Position numbers and translations under genes: made by a program. A DNA stretch of 64,000 nt from contig NZ_WHZU01000005.1 of the NCBI RefSeq assembly GCF_010667655.1, forward strand, positions 1 to 64,000, given 5' to 3'. Below are positions 27,210 through 36,413 of the stretch, one piece after another. Every line of letters starts with the position of its first letter. Position 1 is the stretch's first letter. The stretch comes from Bifidobacterium saimiriisciurei. Its GTDB lineage: Bacteria; Actinomycetota; Actinomycetes; Actinomycetales; Bifidobacteriaceae. The notes beneath the pieces were generated by a model. That model did not search any database. It worked only from the letters and a program-made list of their open reading frames with translations, and was not told where the DNA came from.

Positions 27210-28514
27210 TCACGCCTCAGCGGCCTTCGCGGCCTCGCGACGTTTGAGGTCGGCGTTCAGCCACACGGCGGTCAGCCACGCGCATACGGCGAAGACGGCG
27301 CCGAACGGGCCAAGCCAGCGCAGGCCGATGTGGTCGGTCACGAGGCCGCCGACGGCCGAGCCAAGCGCGATGCCGATGTTGAACGACATCGAGTTGAACG
27401 ACGAGGCGAGGTTCAACGAGCCGGGATGGGTCTGGGCGGCCACGTCCATGTACAGCACCTGCGAGGCGGTGTTCTGCAGATACATGAGGAATCCGAGGAC
27501 AAGCAGCACCACGCAGCCGGCGATGATGTTCATCACGGCGAACGGCAGCGCCACCATGAACACCGCCTGGATCAGATAGCTCGGACGGCCCTTGACCAGC
27601 GGCACCACGCCGCGGCCGCGGTCGCCGAGCTTGCCGCCGTACAGGTTGCTGGCGAGGCAGGCCACGCCGTACGCGGCCAGCGCGAGCGAGATGTACTGCG
27701 CGGGAATGCCGATCTCCTGTTCGAGGATCGGCGTGAGATACGTGTAGAACACGTACGTGGAGGCGGCGGCGAACACAACGGCGAGGATGCCGCCCCAGAT
27801 GCGCTTCTCGGTGAAGATGAAGAACTGCGCGAGGAAACGCGACTTCGGACCGTAGTGGTTCTTCGGCAGCACGATGCACATGACGACGATGAGCACGACG
27901 GTGAGGATGTTGATGACGTGGAACGACCAGCGCCAGCCGAACGTGTTCGCGATGGACGTGCCGATCGGCACGCCGAACACGGAGGCGATGGAGAAGCCGG
28001 AGAACACCCAGGCCACGAATTTCGTGCGGTTCTTCTGCGTGGCCACGTCGTCGGCGAAGGTCATGGAAATGGCGACAGTGGTGCCGGAGATCAGCGCGAT
28101 GACGATTCGCGCGGCCACGAGCATGCCGTAGCCGACGGCGAATGCGCACATGAGGTTGCCGATGAGGAAGACCACGGCGAGGAAGAGCAGCGTGCGGAAG
28201 CGTTCGAACCGCGAGCTGATGGAGGCTCCGATCGGGGTCGCCGGTGCGTAGACGAACGCGAACAGCGACACGAGGCCGCCGACGGTGGTCAGCGACACGT
28301 TGAGCCCTTCGGCGATGTCGGGCAGGATGCCGACGATGATGAACTCGCTCATGCCGAGCAGGAAGCTCATCGAGACCAGTGAGATGACCGGCAGCGTGAA
28401 GAACCGGTCGTCGCGCAGGGCGGGCCGGCCGGCGGATGCGGCGGACTTCGCCGCGGCCTTGGACGATTCGCTCTTGACGTTCTTCTGGCTGGCGCTGTTA
28501 TGCTCCTGCGTCAT
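27210..28514 (-). CDS. MFS transporter, AraJ-like
   Basis: A 434-residue major facilitator protein. A polar, Ser/Lys/Ala-rich N-terminal tail of ~38 residues precedes twelve hydrophobic helices. MSEFIIVGILPDIAEGLNVS and VFGVPIGTSIANTFGWRWSF match the sugar-efflux/AraJ subgroup, as in the gene at 18677. GGAAGAG nine bases before the ATG sets the start. It is monocistronic, and its substrate is not inferable. Confidence 0.86.
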   Translation of the reverse strand: MTQEHNSASQKNVKSESSKAAAKSAASAGRPALRDDRFFTLPVISLVSMSFLLGMSEFIIVGILPDIAEGLNVSLTTVGGLVSLFAFVYAPATPIGASISSRFERFRTLLFLAVVFLIGNLMCAFAVGYGMLVAARIVIALISGTTVAISMTFADDVATQKNRTKFVAWVFSGFSIASVFGVPIGTSIANTFGWRWSFHVINILTVVLIVVMCIVLPKNHYGPKSRFLAQFFIFTEKRIWGGILAVVFAAASTYVFYTYLTPILEQEIGIPAQYISLALAAYGVACLASNLYGGKLGDRGRGVVPLVKGRPSYLIQAVFMVALPFAVMNIIAGCVVLLVLGFLMYLQNTASQVLYMDVAAQTHPGSLNLASSFNSMSFNIGIALGSAVGGLVTDHIGLRWLGPFGAVFAVCAWLTAVWLNADLKRREAAKAAEA

Positions 28515-28794
28515 CGTTTGGTCTCTTCCATACGAAGCCCGCCATGATCGTATCGGCGACGTCGGCCGCCTGAACCGGCCGCCGCACCGGCTGCACCGAC
28601 TTTATCGCGATTGCGATGCCGTTGCTATTGCTGTTGCCGAACGATATTGGACAGGGTTGGTGATTACTGGAACGAGAAAAAAGTAACGCTGTCTTCCGAC
28701 AATTCCCAACGCCTACGACACGCTAATAACCGCAACGGAGACAGCGTTTGCGCACATCTGTTTTCGGACAGGACGGCATGAACTTTGTTCTCGG
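28515..28794. other. Intergenic region without recognised gene
   Basis: About 280 bp upstream of the MFS gene at 27210-28514. Short open frames here are overlaps or shadows. No repeat or RNA gene is recognised. Confidence 0.4.
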
Positions 28795-28835
28795 AAAAAA
28801 CGCTGCGGCGCGGGAGCATATCCCGCACCGCGGCG
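28795..28835 (-). terminator. Terminator of alpha-glucoside operon
   Basis: A 15-bp near-perfect stem (28801-28815 with 28821-28835) followed by TTTTTT on the minus strand. Confidence 0.88.
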
Positions 28836-28898
28836 ATTGTTCAGCGGGGCGCCTGGACCGGACCTGGGTCGCGGACGGCGGCGTCCCGCAATGGTCGG

Positions 28899-30164
28899 CT
28901 ACTTCACCCGCTTGATGGTGAGCACCGAGATTCCGGCGATGAGGCTGATGGCGATGGCCACCGGGAACACGGTGTTGTATGAGCCGGTCATGGTGATCAG
29001 CGTGGACGTGATGGCCGAGCCCATGGCCTGGCCGGCGCAGGTGGCCACGTTGAGGAAGCCGAGGTCCTTGCCGGCGTTCTCCTTGTCGGGCAGCACGTCG
29101 ACGTTCAGCGCCTGGTCGACGGCCATGTAGATGCCGTAGCCGAAGCCGGCGATGCCGGCGAACAGCAGCATGCCCATGCGGGACGGGAAGATCCATGGCA
29201 TGGCGAGGCCCACTGCATACAGGCCACAGGAGAACAGGATCAGCGGCTTGCGACGCTTGATGATGTCGGAGATCGGGCCGGAGAGGAACGGCGCGACGAT
29301 GGATACGATCATGGTGATCAGGGAGATGATCTGAATCGTGGCGGCGGATTCCACCTTCGACTGGCCGATATGATCCTGCAGAATGTACAGCTGGAACGAG
29401 GTGACCATCTGGTAGGCGACGATCAGACAGGTGCGGCAGACGAATGCCTTGTAGAAGTCGCCGGCGTTCTTCAGCGGAGGACGGAACGCCTCGAGAATCA
29501 CCCGCCACGCGGGGATGTCGGCGCGTGGCATCTCCTTGGTGGAGGGGTCCTTCGGCATGAGCAGCACGGAGAGGATGCCCGCAGAGGCGGCGAACAGGGC
29601 CGCGACGACGAAGCCGAGCTGAGTGCGGGTGATGAAGAAGGAGCCGATGAGACCGCCGATGCCCTGGCCGATGACGGCGCCGCCGCCGAACGCCGCGGAC
29701 ACCGTGGCACGGCTGCCTTCATCCACGCGGTCGGAGAGGATGGCGGTCAGCGGGGCGAGCGCCATGTTGAGCCCGAACATCGCGCAGCAGTAGGCGATGC
29801 CGATGGTCAGGCCGGTCGTCGGCAGGCTGATTATCCAGAAGCAGACGCCGTAGAGCACCATGCCGGAAAGGATCCAGGGGCTGCGCCGGCCGAACCGCGA
29901 GCGCGTACGGTCGCTCATGGCGCCGAAGAACACGTTGAAGAACAGCGACAGTATGGCGCCGATGCCGTTGATGGCGCCAAGCACGGCGGTGGGGTTGGCC
30001 ACGCCGAGGTCCTTGAGCCGCTGCGGTATCAGGATGGAGACGATGATGTAGAAGGCGATGTTGTTGAGCATCTGGTAGGCGATGAAGCCGGCGATGTACC
30101 GGGCTTTCTCGACGGCCTTGTTCACGGCCTTGCCCGCTGCCACGGGCGTGATGTCTGATGTCAT
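28899..30164 (-). CDS. MFS permease, probably for alpha-glucosides
   Basis: A 421-residue major facilitator protein related to sugar:cation symporters. AFYIIVSILIPQRLKDLG opens helix 1, and the loop GAMSDRTRSRFGRRSPWIL is typical of sucrose/disaccharide carriers. The gene lies 46 bp downstream of the GH13 glucosidase on the same strand and ends in a strong terminator, so the two probably form an uptake-and-hydrolysis operon under the divergent LacI regulator. The exact sugar (sucrose, isomaltose, maltose) is inference. Confidence 0.86.
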   Translation of the reverse strand: MTSDITPVAAGKAVNKAVEKARYIAGFIAYQMLNNIAFYIIVSILIPQRLKDLGVANPTAVLGAINGIGAILSLFFNVFFGAMSDRTRSRFGRRSPWILSGMVLYGVCFWIISLPTTGLTIGIAYCCAMFGLNMALAPLTAILSDRVDEGSRATVSAAFGGGAVIGQGIGGLIGSFFITRTQLGFVVAALFAASAGILSVLLMPKDPSTKEMPRADIPAWRVILEAFRPPLKNAGDFYKAFVCRTCLIVAYQMVTSFQLYILQDHIGQSKVESAATIQIISLITMIVSIVAPFLSGPISDIIKRRKPLILFSCGLYAVGLAMPWIFPSRMGMLLFAGIAGFGYGIYMAVDQALNVDVLPDKENAGKDLGFLNVATCAGQAMGSAITSTLITMTGSYNTVFPVAIAISLIAGISVLTIKRVK

Positions 30165-30210
30165 GATGCCTCGTTTTCTCTCTCGATGGGTTCTCTTGTC
30201 CGGTTCACGC

Positions 30211-31989
30211 TCAGTCGAGCTTCATCCACACGCCAACGTCCTGCGGCAGGCGGCCGTCTTCGGTGAGCGGCGCGGATGCGAGCAGCACCTCGCCCGCGGG
30301 CAGGTCGATGGGTTCGGCGCCGAAGTTGGTCAGGCTGGCCCAGCCGTTGGAGCGGCGGTAGGCGATCACGCCGCCCGGGTACCCGTTGGCGCCGTCAGGG
30401 ACGTCGGATGCACGGTCTTCGGGCAGCCACTCCACATCGGTGTCCTCGTTGCGGTATTCGTGACGCAGGGCGAGAGCGGCCCGGTACAGGTTCAGCGTGG
30501 AGTCGGGGTCGGCGTCCTGCACGTCGACGGCGAGGTCCTTGAACCACCTGGGCTGGGGAAGGTGCGGCTCGTCGGCGGCGGAGCCGTCGGCCTTGGCGGC
30601 CGGGGAGAATCCGAACGAGCCGCCGGCGCCGAATTCGTCGGATTCATCGGCGAGCTTGGGCGCGTCTGTGGAATCCCAGGGCAGCGGCACACGGCAGCCG
30701 TCGCGCCCCTTCTTGGCGGTGGCTCGGGTGGAGTTGAACGCCCACGGGTCCTCCAGCTTCTCCCACGGGATGTCGGCGACCTCGAACAGGCCGAGCTCTT
30801 CGCCCTGGTATACGTAGGCGCTGCCGGGAAGCGCCAGCTCCATCAGGATCGCGGCGCGGGCGCGCTTGGTGCCCAGCTCGCGGTCCTCGGCGTAGGTCTC
30901 ACCGTTTCGCAGCAGCCAGTCGAGCGGCAGCTGATGGTGTTCGGCGGATTTGACCTGCGGCAGTCCGTATCGCGTGGTCTGCCGGATCATGTCGTGGTTG
31001 CTCATCACCCAGGTTGCGGATGACTTCGCCTCGCGGGCGGCGGCGAGGCCTTCTTCGATGGCCGTGTGGAATTCGTCGCGAAGCCAGTTCTTCTTGGCGA
31101 ATTCGAAGTTGAACGTCTGGCCGAGTTCGTCGGTGCTGGCGTAGAGGTGGAGTCGCTTGGGATTGACCATGGCCTCGGCCACGGCGAAGGTCGGCGGGTC
31201 GTACTGGTTGAACACCTCGCGGCGCCATTCCTTGTAGATCTCATGGGATTCGTTGCGGTCGATGACCGGATGGCTGCCGTCGTCGGGCAGGGTGTTGTCG
31301 CACCACACGTGGTAATTGTCGAGATCGTCGCGGTCGAGGTCCTTGCCGAGTCCCTGCGCCACGTCGATGCGGAAGCCGTCGACACCATGGTCGAGCCAGA
31401 ATCGGAAGGTCTTCTTGAAGTCCTCGTGCACTTCGGGGTTCTTCCAGTTGAGGTCGGGCTGTTCCTCGGCGAACATGTGCAGGTACCACTGGCCGTCGGG
31501 GACGCGCTTCCAGGCGGGGTCACCGAAGTGGCTTTCCCAGTTCGTGGGCGGAATATCGCCGTTGGGGCCCTTGCCGTCGCGGAAGATGTAGCGGTCGCGC
31601 TCCGGGGAGCCGGGGCCGGCTGCGAGCGCGGCCTTGAACCATTCGTGCTGGTTGGAGGTATGGTTGGGCACGATGTCGATGACGACCTTGATGCCCGCCT
31701 CGTGAGCGGTCTTGGTCAGGCGGGAGAAGTCATCCATGGTGCCGAACAGCGGGTCGACGTCGCGATAGTCGTCGACGTCGTAGCCGGCGTCGGCCATATG
31801 CGAGGGGTAGAAGGGGTTGAGCCAGATTGCGTCCACGCCCAGACGCTTGAGGTATGGGATCTTCTCGGTCACGCCGTTGAGATCGCCGAGGCCCGTGCCG
31901 GTGCTGTCCTTGAACGAGCGGGGATACACCTGATAGACCACGGCCTGCTTCCACCACAGCGCCGGGTCGTTCGCCTGCTTGTCCGTCAT
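30211..31989 (-). CDS. GH13 alpha-glucosidase
   Basis: A 592-residue intracellular alpha-1,4/1,6-glucosidase. The GH13 (beta/alpha)8 barrel shows region I DIVPNHTS, region II GFRIDVAQGL (nucleophile Asp), region III FAVAEAMV (acid/base Glu), and region IV MSNHDMIRQT. VYQVYPRSFKDSTGTGLGDLNG is the usual N-terminus. The start at 31989 is marked by AAGGAGG six to seven bases upstream. The frame continues to 32112 through the operator region and is not coding there. The resemblance is to actinobacterial oligo-glucosidases (GH13_30-like). Isomaltose, panose or sucrose are candidate substrates. Confidence 0.92.
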   Translation of the reverse strand: MTDKQANDPALWWKQAVVYQVYPRSFKDSTGTGLGDLNGVTEKIPYLKRLGVDAIWLNPFYPSHMADAGYDVDDYRDVDPLFGTMDDFSRLTKTAHEAGIKVVIDIVPNHTSNQHEWFKAALAAGPGSPERDRYIFRDGKGPNGDIPPTNWESHFGDPAWKRVPDGQWYLHMFAEEQPDLNWKNPEVHEDFKKTFRFWLDHGVDGFRIDVAQGLGKDLDRDDLDNYHVWCDNTLPDDGSHPVIDRNESHEIYKEWRREVFNQYDPPTFAVAEAMVNPKRLHLYASTDELGQTFNFEFAKKNWLRDEFHTAIEEGLAAAREAKSSATWVMSNHDMIRQTTRYGLPQVKSAEHHQLPLDWLLRNGETYAEDRELGTKRARAAILMELALPGSAYVYQGEELGLFEVADIPWEKLEDPWAFNSTRATAKKGRDGCRVPLPWDSTDAPKLADESDEFGAGGSFGFSPAAKADGSAADEPHLPQPRWFKDLAVDVQDADPDSTLNLYRAALALRHEYRNEDTDVEWLPEDRASDVPDGANGYPGGVIAYRRSNGWASLTNFGAEPIDLPAGEVLLASAPLTEDGRLPQDVGVWMKLD

Positions 31990-32018
31990 CGTTTTCCTCC
32001 TTGAAACCACAGACACTT

Positions 32019-32032
32019 TCGAAGCGCTTCGA
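32019..32032. promoter_or_regulatory. LacI-type operator O1
   Basis: TCGAAGCGCTTCGA is a perfect 14-bp palindrome with a central CG, about 30 bp upstream of the glucosidase ATG. Confidence 0.75.
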
Positions 32033-32140
32033 TTATGAGTCGCACCATCATTGTGCCGTTTATATCGCATGTCGTCGCGGCAGCAGGAAATATTTATCAA
32101 CCACCGCAACAATCATCCTTCCGTTTGAAGGATGGCTTTA

Positions 32141-32154
32141 TCGTAGCGCTTCGA
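32141..32154. promoter_or_regulatory. LacI-type operator O2
   Basis: TCGTAGCGCTTCGA matches O1 at 13 of 14 positions. The start-to-start spacing is 122 bp, compatible with looping between glucosidase and regulator promoters. Confidence 0.7.
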
Positions 32155-32294
32155 TTTTTATTTGTCGAATTTCCAACACGCCGAATATATCCGTGTAAAG
32201 TGAGTGCATGCACATAGCGAGTCATCATCGAACCGCTGCGAAAAAATGCATCATTTATCAGGAAGGCATGGACGCGACCTGGAGGAGGGGAAGC

Positions 32295-33332
32295 ATGGGA
32301 CGACCGACGATCATGGATGTGGCGGCACGCGCCGGGGTATCGCAGTCCACGGCCTCATTGGCGCTGCGCGGCAGCAATCGGGTCAGACCCGCCACGAGGG
32401 AACGCGTGCTCCAGGCCGCCGAGGAACTGCACTTCACCCTGTCGAGAAGCGCTTCGTCGCTGGCCTCCGGACGCACCATGCGCATTTTCATGCTCGTCTC
32501 CCCCGCGCTGAACACCTGGTTCAACGGAGCGATCATGCAGGGAGCCTACAAGGCACTGCATCGACACGGCTACGATCTCATCCCCTACGCGGTGAGCAAT
32601 GACGCGGAGCTGTCGGAGTTCTTCGCCACGCTTCGCGGCGGCAAGAACGCGGACGGCGCCATCGTTTCATCGTTCGACTTGAACGACGATTTCAAACGTC
32701 TGCTCAAAACGCTCGACATCCCCACAATCGGCCTGAACACCCCGACCACCGAAGGATTCGACGCCTCGGTATGCATCGACAACATCGCCGCGATGGGCAA
32801 TGCCGTCCGGTTCCTGCACTCGCAGGGCCACCGGCATCTCGCCTTCGTCGAAGAACCCGATTTCGAACCGTTCTCGTTCAGTTCGTCGCTGCGTTCCCGA
32901 GGGTTCCTCGACGCGGCCAGACAACTCGGCTATGCCGACGATGACCTCACGGTGATTCGAGGCGAGCAGACCGAAGGCTATCATTCGCCGCAAGACGCCA
33001 TCTCGCAGATCGTGGCACGGCTGCTCTCCGCACCGAAGCGCCCCACCGGCATCTGCGTGGAGACCGATGGCTTCGCGGTCACGCTGATGCAGGAGCTCAG
33101 ACGGCAGCAGCTGCGCATTCCCGAGGATTGCTCGGTAATCGGATTCGATGACGACACCGTCGCGGCGGCCGTGGAACTCACTACCATCCATCAGGATCCG
33201 ATGACGCTCGGGCGTCGGGCTGCGGAACTCGTGCTGAAACTGATTCAGCATGAAGCGGTGGAATCGCCACATCGGATTCAGGAGACCTCGCTGGTGCTGC
33301 GCAACACCACCGGACCGGCACCGCGGCAGTGA
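32295..33332 (+). CDS. LacI-family repressor of the alpha-glucoside genes
   Basis: A 345-residue repressor. The helix-turn-helix PTIMDVAARAGVSQSTASLAL is at residues ~4-24, with the hinge helix region around LSRSASSLASG, then a periplasmic-binding-protein-like effector domain (about 60-335). GGAGGAGGGG precedes the ATG at 32295. It is divergent from the glucosidase, and operators O1 and O2 lie between them, so autoregulation is likely. A third partial site lies inside its own coding sequence at 32445-32456. Confidence 0.92.
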   Translation: MGRPTIMDVAARAGVSQSTASLALRGSNRVRPATRERVLQAAEELHFTLSRSASSLASGRTMRIFMLVSPALNTWFNGAIMQGAYKALHRHGYDLIPYAVSNDAELSEFFATLRGGKNADGAIVSSFDLNDDFKRLLKTLDIPTIGLNTPTTEGFDASVCIDNIAAMGNAVRFLHSQGHRHLAFVEEPDFEPFSFSSSLRSRGFLDAARQLGYADDDLTVIRGEQTEGYHSPQDAISQIVARLLSAPKRPTGICVETDGFAVTLMQELRRQQLRIPEDCSVIGFDDDTVAAAVELTTIHQDPMTLGRRAAELVLKLIQHEAVESPHRIQETSLVLRNTTGPAPRQ

Positions 33333-33339
33333 TGCCTCT

Positions 33340-33575
33340 CGTGCCACGGAATAAAGAATCCCGCCAGCCCAATCATTCCCTGACATATGCTCATGGCACG
33401 GAATACAAACTCGTTACGAGGTTTCGTTCCGTGACAGGATTCTTCGCAGCCAGTATTTATGAATCGTTGGGATTCCAACGATTCCAAGGCACAGCCGCGT
33501 AAGGAATCCGCCACGGAACGTCGATGCATATGAAAATGCGGTTCCGTGCCATGAAAATATGGCACGGAACCGCAT
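33340..33575. repeat. Cluster of degenerate inverted repeats
   Basis: GGCACGGAA or its complement TTCCGTGCC, with variants, occurs at 33342-33352, 33393-33403, 33425-33435, 33510-33520 and twice at 33540-33571. The last two form a perfect 17-bp stem (33536-33552 with 33559-33575) and a 6-nt loop. No coding potential is seen. It sits between the convergent LacI and serS genes. Confidence 0.6.
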
Positions 33576-33616
33576 CATGCATAAATCGAGTATTCGCTGA
33601 CGGAATCTCCAAGAGT

Positions 33617-33670
33617 CAGCTCCCCTCAGTCGGCTCACGCCGACAGCTCCCCTCAATCATGAGGGGAGCC
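33617..33670 (+). repeat. Dispersed composite hairpin repeat, copy 2
   Basis: Nearly the same as the copy at 101-153: a GTCGGC/GCCGAC hairpin and then GCTCCCCTCA/TGAGGGGAGC. Confidence 0.8.
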
Positions 33671-33721
33671 TACGGGAAACAGCCTCCGTCGCGAAATACT
33701 GTAGGCCGTCAGGCCTCCCAC

Positions 33722-33748
33722 TCTGAACAGTCCAGTGGACTGTTCAGA
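33722..33748. terminator. Perfect palindrome downstream of serS
   Basis: TCTGAACAGTCCA and TGGACTGTTCAGA pair around a single G. It may be the serS terminator or part of the repeat cluster. No U-run is present. Confidence 0.4.
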
Positions 33749-33799
33749 ACAGGCGCGACACCAAGGAGCGCCGTCGTGGAATACTGCAGCCTGATTGAA

Positions 33800-35086
33800 T
33801 CAGGCCTCCCACTTCGTCGGCTCGATGACCTCGCGGCCGCCCATGTAGGGGCGCATGGCCTGCGGAATCACGATGGAGCCGTCCTTCTGCTGGTGGTTCT
33901 CGAGGATGGCGACGAGCCAGCGGGTGGTGGCCAGCGTGCCGTTGAGCGTGGAGACGGCGCGGGTGCCGCCGTCCTCGGTGCGCTCGCGAATGTTGAGACG
34001 GCGGGCCTGGTACTCGGTGCAGTTCGAGGTGGAGGTCAGCTCGCGGTAGCGGCCCTGCGTCGGCACCCAGGCCTCGCAGTCGAACTTGCGGGCGGCGGAG
34101 GAGCCGAGGTCGCCGGCGGCGGTGTCGATGATGCGGTACGGCACCTCGACCTTGCCGAGCATCTCCTGCTCCATGGCCAACAGCGCCTGGTGCTGCGCGC
34201 GGGAGTCCTCCTGCTTGCAGTAGACGAACATCTCGACCTTGTCGAACTGGTGCACGCGGATGATGCCGGAGGTGTCCTTGCCGGCGGCGCCGGCCTCGCG
34301 GCGGTAGCAGGAGCTCCAGCCGGTGTAGCGCAGCGGGCCGTTGGACAGATCGAGGATCTCGTTCTCGTGCATGCCGGCGAGCGCCACCTCGGAGGTGCCG
34401 ACGAGGTACTGGTCGTCGGGTTCGCGCAGACGGTAGATCTCATCGGCGTGGGAGTTGAGGAAGCCGGTGCCGGCCATGACCTCGGGGCGCACGAGCGTCG
34501 GGGTGATGGCGAGGATGAAGCCGTTCTTCTCGGCCTGGTCGACGGCCATGGTGAGCATGGCGATCTGCATGCGGGCCACGGCGCCGCGCAGGAAGTAGAA
34601 GCGGGAGCCGCCGACCTTGACGCCGCGGCGCATGTCGATGCCGGCCACGCCGGTGCCGAGGGTCAGGTGGTCCTTGGGCTCGAAGCCTTCGGCCGCGAAG
34701 TCGCGGATCTGGCCGACCTTCTTGACGACCACGTAGTCGTCTTCGCCGCCTTCGGGGGCCTCGGGCTCCACGATGTTGGACAGCTTCCACATGGCGGTGG
34801 TGTATTCCTCGGAGGCCTTGTCGGCCTCGGCCTTGAACTCGGTGACCTTGTTGGCGAGTTCCTTGGTCTGGGCGATGATGGCGGCCTTCTCGTCGGCCGG
34901 GGCGGAGGCGACCTTCTTGCCCATGGCCTTCTGTTCGGCGCGGGCGGTCTCGAATTCCTTCAGCGCGGTGCGACGCGCCTCGTCGGATCGCAGGACTTCA
35001 TCGACGAGCTCAACAGACTCGCCGCGCTTGCGCTGGGATTCCTTGACGATATCTGCATGTTCACGAATGAATTGAATATCAAGCAT
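33800..35086 (-). CDS. serS: Seryl-tRNA synthetase
   Basis: Charges tRNA-Ser. The 428-residue protein has the antiparallel N-terminal coiled-coil arm (about 30-105, rich in Glu/Lys/Ala) that grips the long variable arm of tRNA-Ser. The class II core follows: TLVRPEVMAGTGFL (motif 1), SSCYRREAGAAGKDTSGIIRVHQFDKVEMF (motif 2) and STLNGTLATTRWLVAILEN (motif 3). The frame runs on upstream over the lipid kinase, antisense. MLDIQFIREH at 35086 is the true start. Confidence 0.96.
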   Translation of the reverse strand: MLDIQFIREHADIVKESQRKRGESVELVDEVLRSDEARRTALKEFETARAEQKAMGKKVASAPADEKAAIIAQTKELANKVTEFKAEADKASEEYTTAMWKLSNIVEPEAPEGGEDDYVVVKKVGQIRDFAAEGFEPKDHLTLGTGVAGIDMRRGVKVGGSRFYFLRGAVARMQIAMLTMAVDQAEKNGFILAITPTLVRPEVMAGTGFLNSHADEIYRLREPDDQYLVGTSEVALAGMHENEILDLSNGPLRYTGWSSCYRREAGAAGKDTSGIIRVHQFDKVEMFVYCKQEDSRAQHQALLAMEQEMLGKVEVPYRIIDTAAGDLGSSAARKFDCEAWVPTQGRYRELTSTSNCTEYQARRLNIRERTEDGGTRAVSTLNGTLATTRWLVAILENHQQKDGSIVIPQAMRPYMGGREVIEPTKWEA

Positions 35087-35197
35087 AGGCCTTACGATAA
35101 TGCCCGCATAAGACACGCCCAGAGCGCCATGATGCCCGAATTCGTGCAGAAAACGAAGAAATCGGAGCGTTTGCGAGGCGACCGCGAATCGATTCGT

Positions 35198-36340
35198 ATG
35201 ACAATGGGCTACATGTCTGTTGGATGGATCATCGTCATCGCTATCGTCGCCGTAGCAGCCCTGGCGGCAATCGTCGCCGCCGCAGTCGCCACGTATCGGC
35301 GCAGGCGGCTGATCACCACCATCGAGCAGCGCGACAAGGCGACCGCCACGTACGCGTTCATCCTCAATCCCTCCAAGCCGGGCGCGGAGGACATCCGCGC
35401 CCAGATCGTCGCGTTCTTCAAGGCCCGCGACCTCGGCTCCCCCATGTTCGTCGACACGCAGCTCGACAAGGACGGCAAGGCGTGCGCGCTCGAGGCGATG
35501 GAACGCGGCGCCGACGCCATCGTGGCGGTCGGCGGCGACGGCACGGTACGCACGGCGGCGAGCGCCGTGGCCGGCACGGACCGCCCGTTCGGCATCATCC
35601 CCATCGGCACCGGCAACCTGTTCGCCCGCAACATGGGCATTCCGCTCGGCGACATCGACGCCGCGCTGCAGGTGGCCATCTCCCATGGTTCGCGCAAGGT
35701 CGACATGGGCCGTATGACGCTGTTGGATTCCGACGAGCCGAAGCGTCGCCACGCGTTCCTCATCATCGCGGGCATCGGCTTCGATGCCGCGATGATCGAC
35801 GACACCGATCCGGCGTTGAAGAAGAACATCAGCTGGCTGGCGTATTTCGTGGGCGGCGTGAAGAACCTGTTCACGCCGAAGTATCGCGGCACGTTCACCA
35901 TCTGCGGGCCGGACGGCAAGGAGCAGAAGTCGCGGACGACGGCGTTCCGCACGTTCATGGCCGGCAACTGCGGCCAGATCCCCGGTTTCGCGCTGATGCC
36001 CGAGGCCTCGTATGACGACGGCATCCTTGATTTCGAGCTTATCGACACGACGGGCGGCATCATCGGCTGGGCGAATCTGTTCGGCGACGTGCTGCATCAG
36101 ACGATCACGAGGAAGGCGGAGCAGAATCCGCTGTCGACGAATTCGTCGGTCGATCAGATCCAGGGGTCGCGAGCGGAGATCCGCTTGGAGAAGCCGGCGC
36201 TGGCGCAGGTGGACGGCGATATCCTCGGCAAGACCTCGCATATCGAGTTCACCGTGGAGCATCGCGCGCTGTGCGTGCGCGTCCCCGAGCCGGCGGCGCC
36301 CGCCGCGTCCGCCACGGCGACGGCGTCCGCCGCGAAGTGA
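35198..36340 (+). CDS. Diacylglycerol/lipid kinase family protein
   Basis: A 380-residue membrane-associated kinase of the DagK/YegS type, phosphorylating diacylglycerol or a related lipid. It has an N-terminal hydrophobic helix (about 8-30), NPSKPGAEDIRAQI at the domain start, the nucleotide motif AVGGDGTVRTAAS, and GIIPIGTGNLFARN. A C-terminal tail of Ala/Ser/Pro ends the protein. The ATG at 35198 has no clear ribosome-binding site, and 35204 and 35213 are alternatives. It is divergent from serS. Confidence 0.9.
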   Translation: MTMGYMSVGWIIVIAIVAVAALAAIVAAAVATYRRRRLITTIEQRDKATATYAFILNPSKPGAEDIRAQIVAFFKARDLGSPMFVDTQLDKDGKACALEAMERGADAIVAVGGDGTVRTAASAVAGTDRPFGIIPIGTGNLFARNMGIPLGDIDAALQVAISHGSRKVDMGRMTLLDSDEPKRRHAFLIIAGIGFDAAMIDDTDPALKKNISWLAYFVGGVKNLFTPKYRGTFTICGPDGKEQKSRTTAFRTFMAGNCGQIPGFALMPEASYDDGILDFELIDTTGGIIGWANLFGDVLHQTITRKAEQNPLSTNSSVDQIQGSRAEIRLEKPALAQVDGDILGKTSHIEFTVEHRALCVRVPEPAAPAASATATASAAK

Positions 36341-36365
36341 CGCGTTAGCGCATCGAATATGTTTT

Positions 36366-36390
36366 CGGCCGGCGATGGTTTCGCCGGCCG
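36366..36390 (+). terminator. Lipid kinase terminator
   Basis: CGGCCGGCGA pairs with TCGCCGGCCG, followed by TTTGC. It may also serve the convergent HPr gene. Confidence 0.65.
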
Positions 36391-36413
36391 TTTGCTATCC
36401 GCCAAATTGTTAT

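Noticed and set aside
35087-36262. N-terminal extension of SerS to 820 residues
   Set aside because: The extension is antisense to the lipid kinase gene. SerS homology begins at MLDIQFIREH.
33524-36340. A 938-residue plus-strand protein across serS
   Set aside because: Its first two thirds are antisense to serS and lack homology. Only the part from about 35198 is the lipid kinase.
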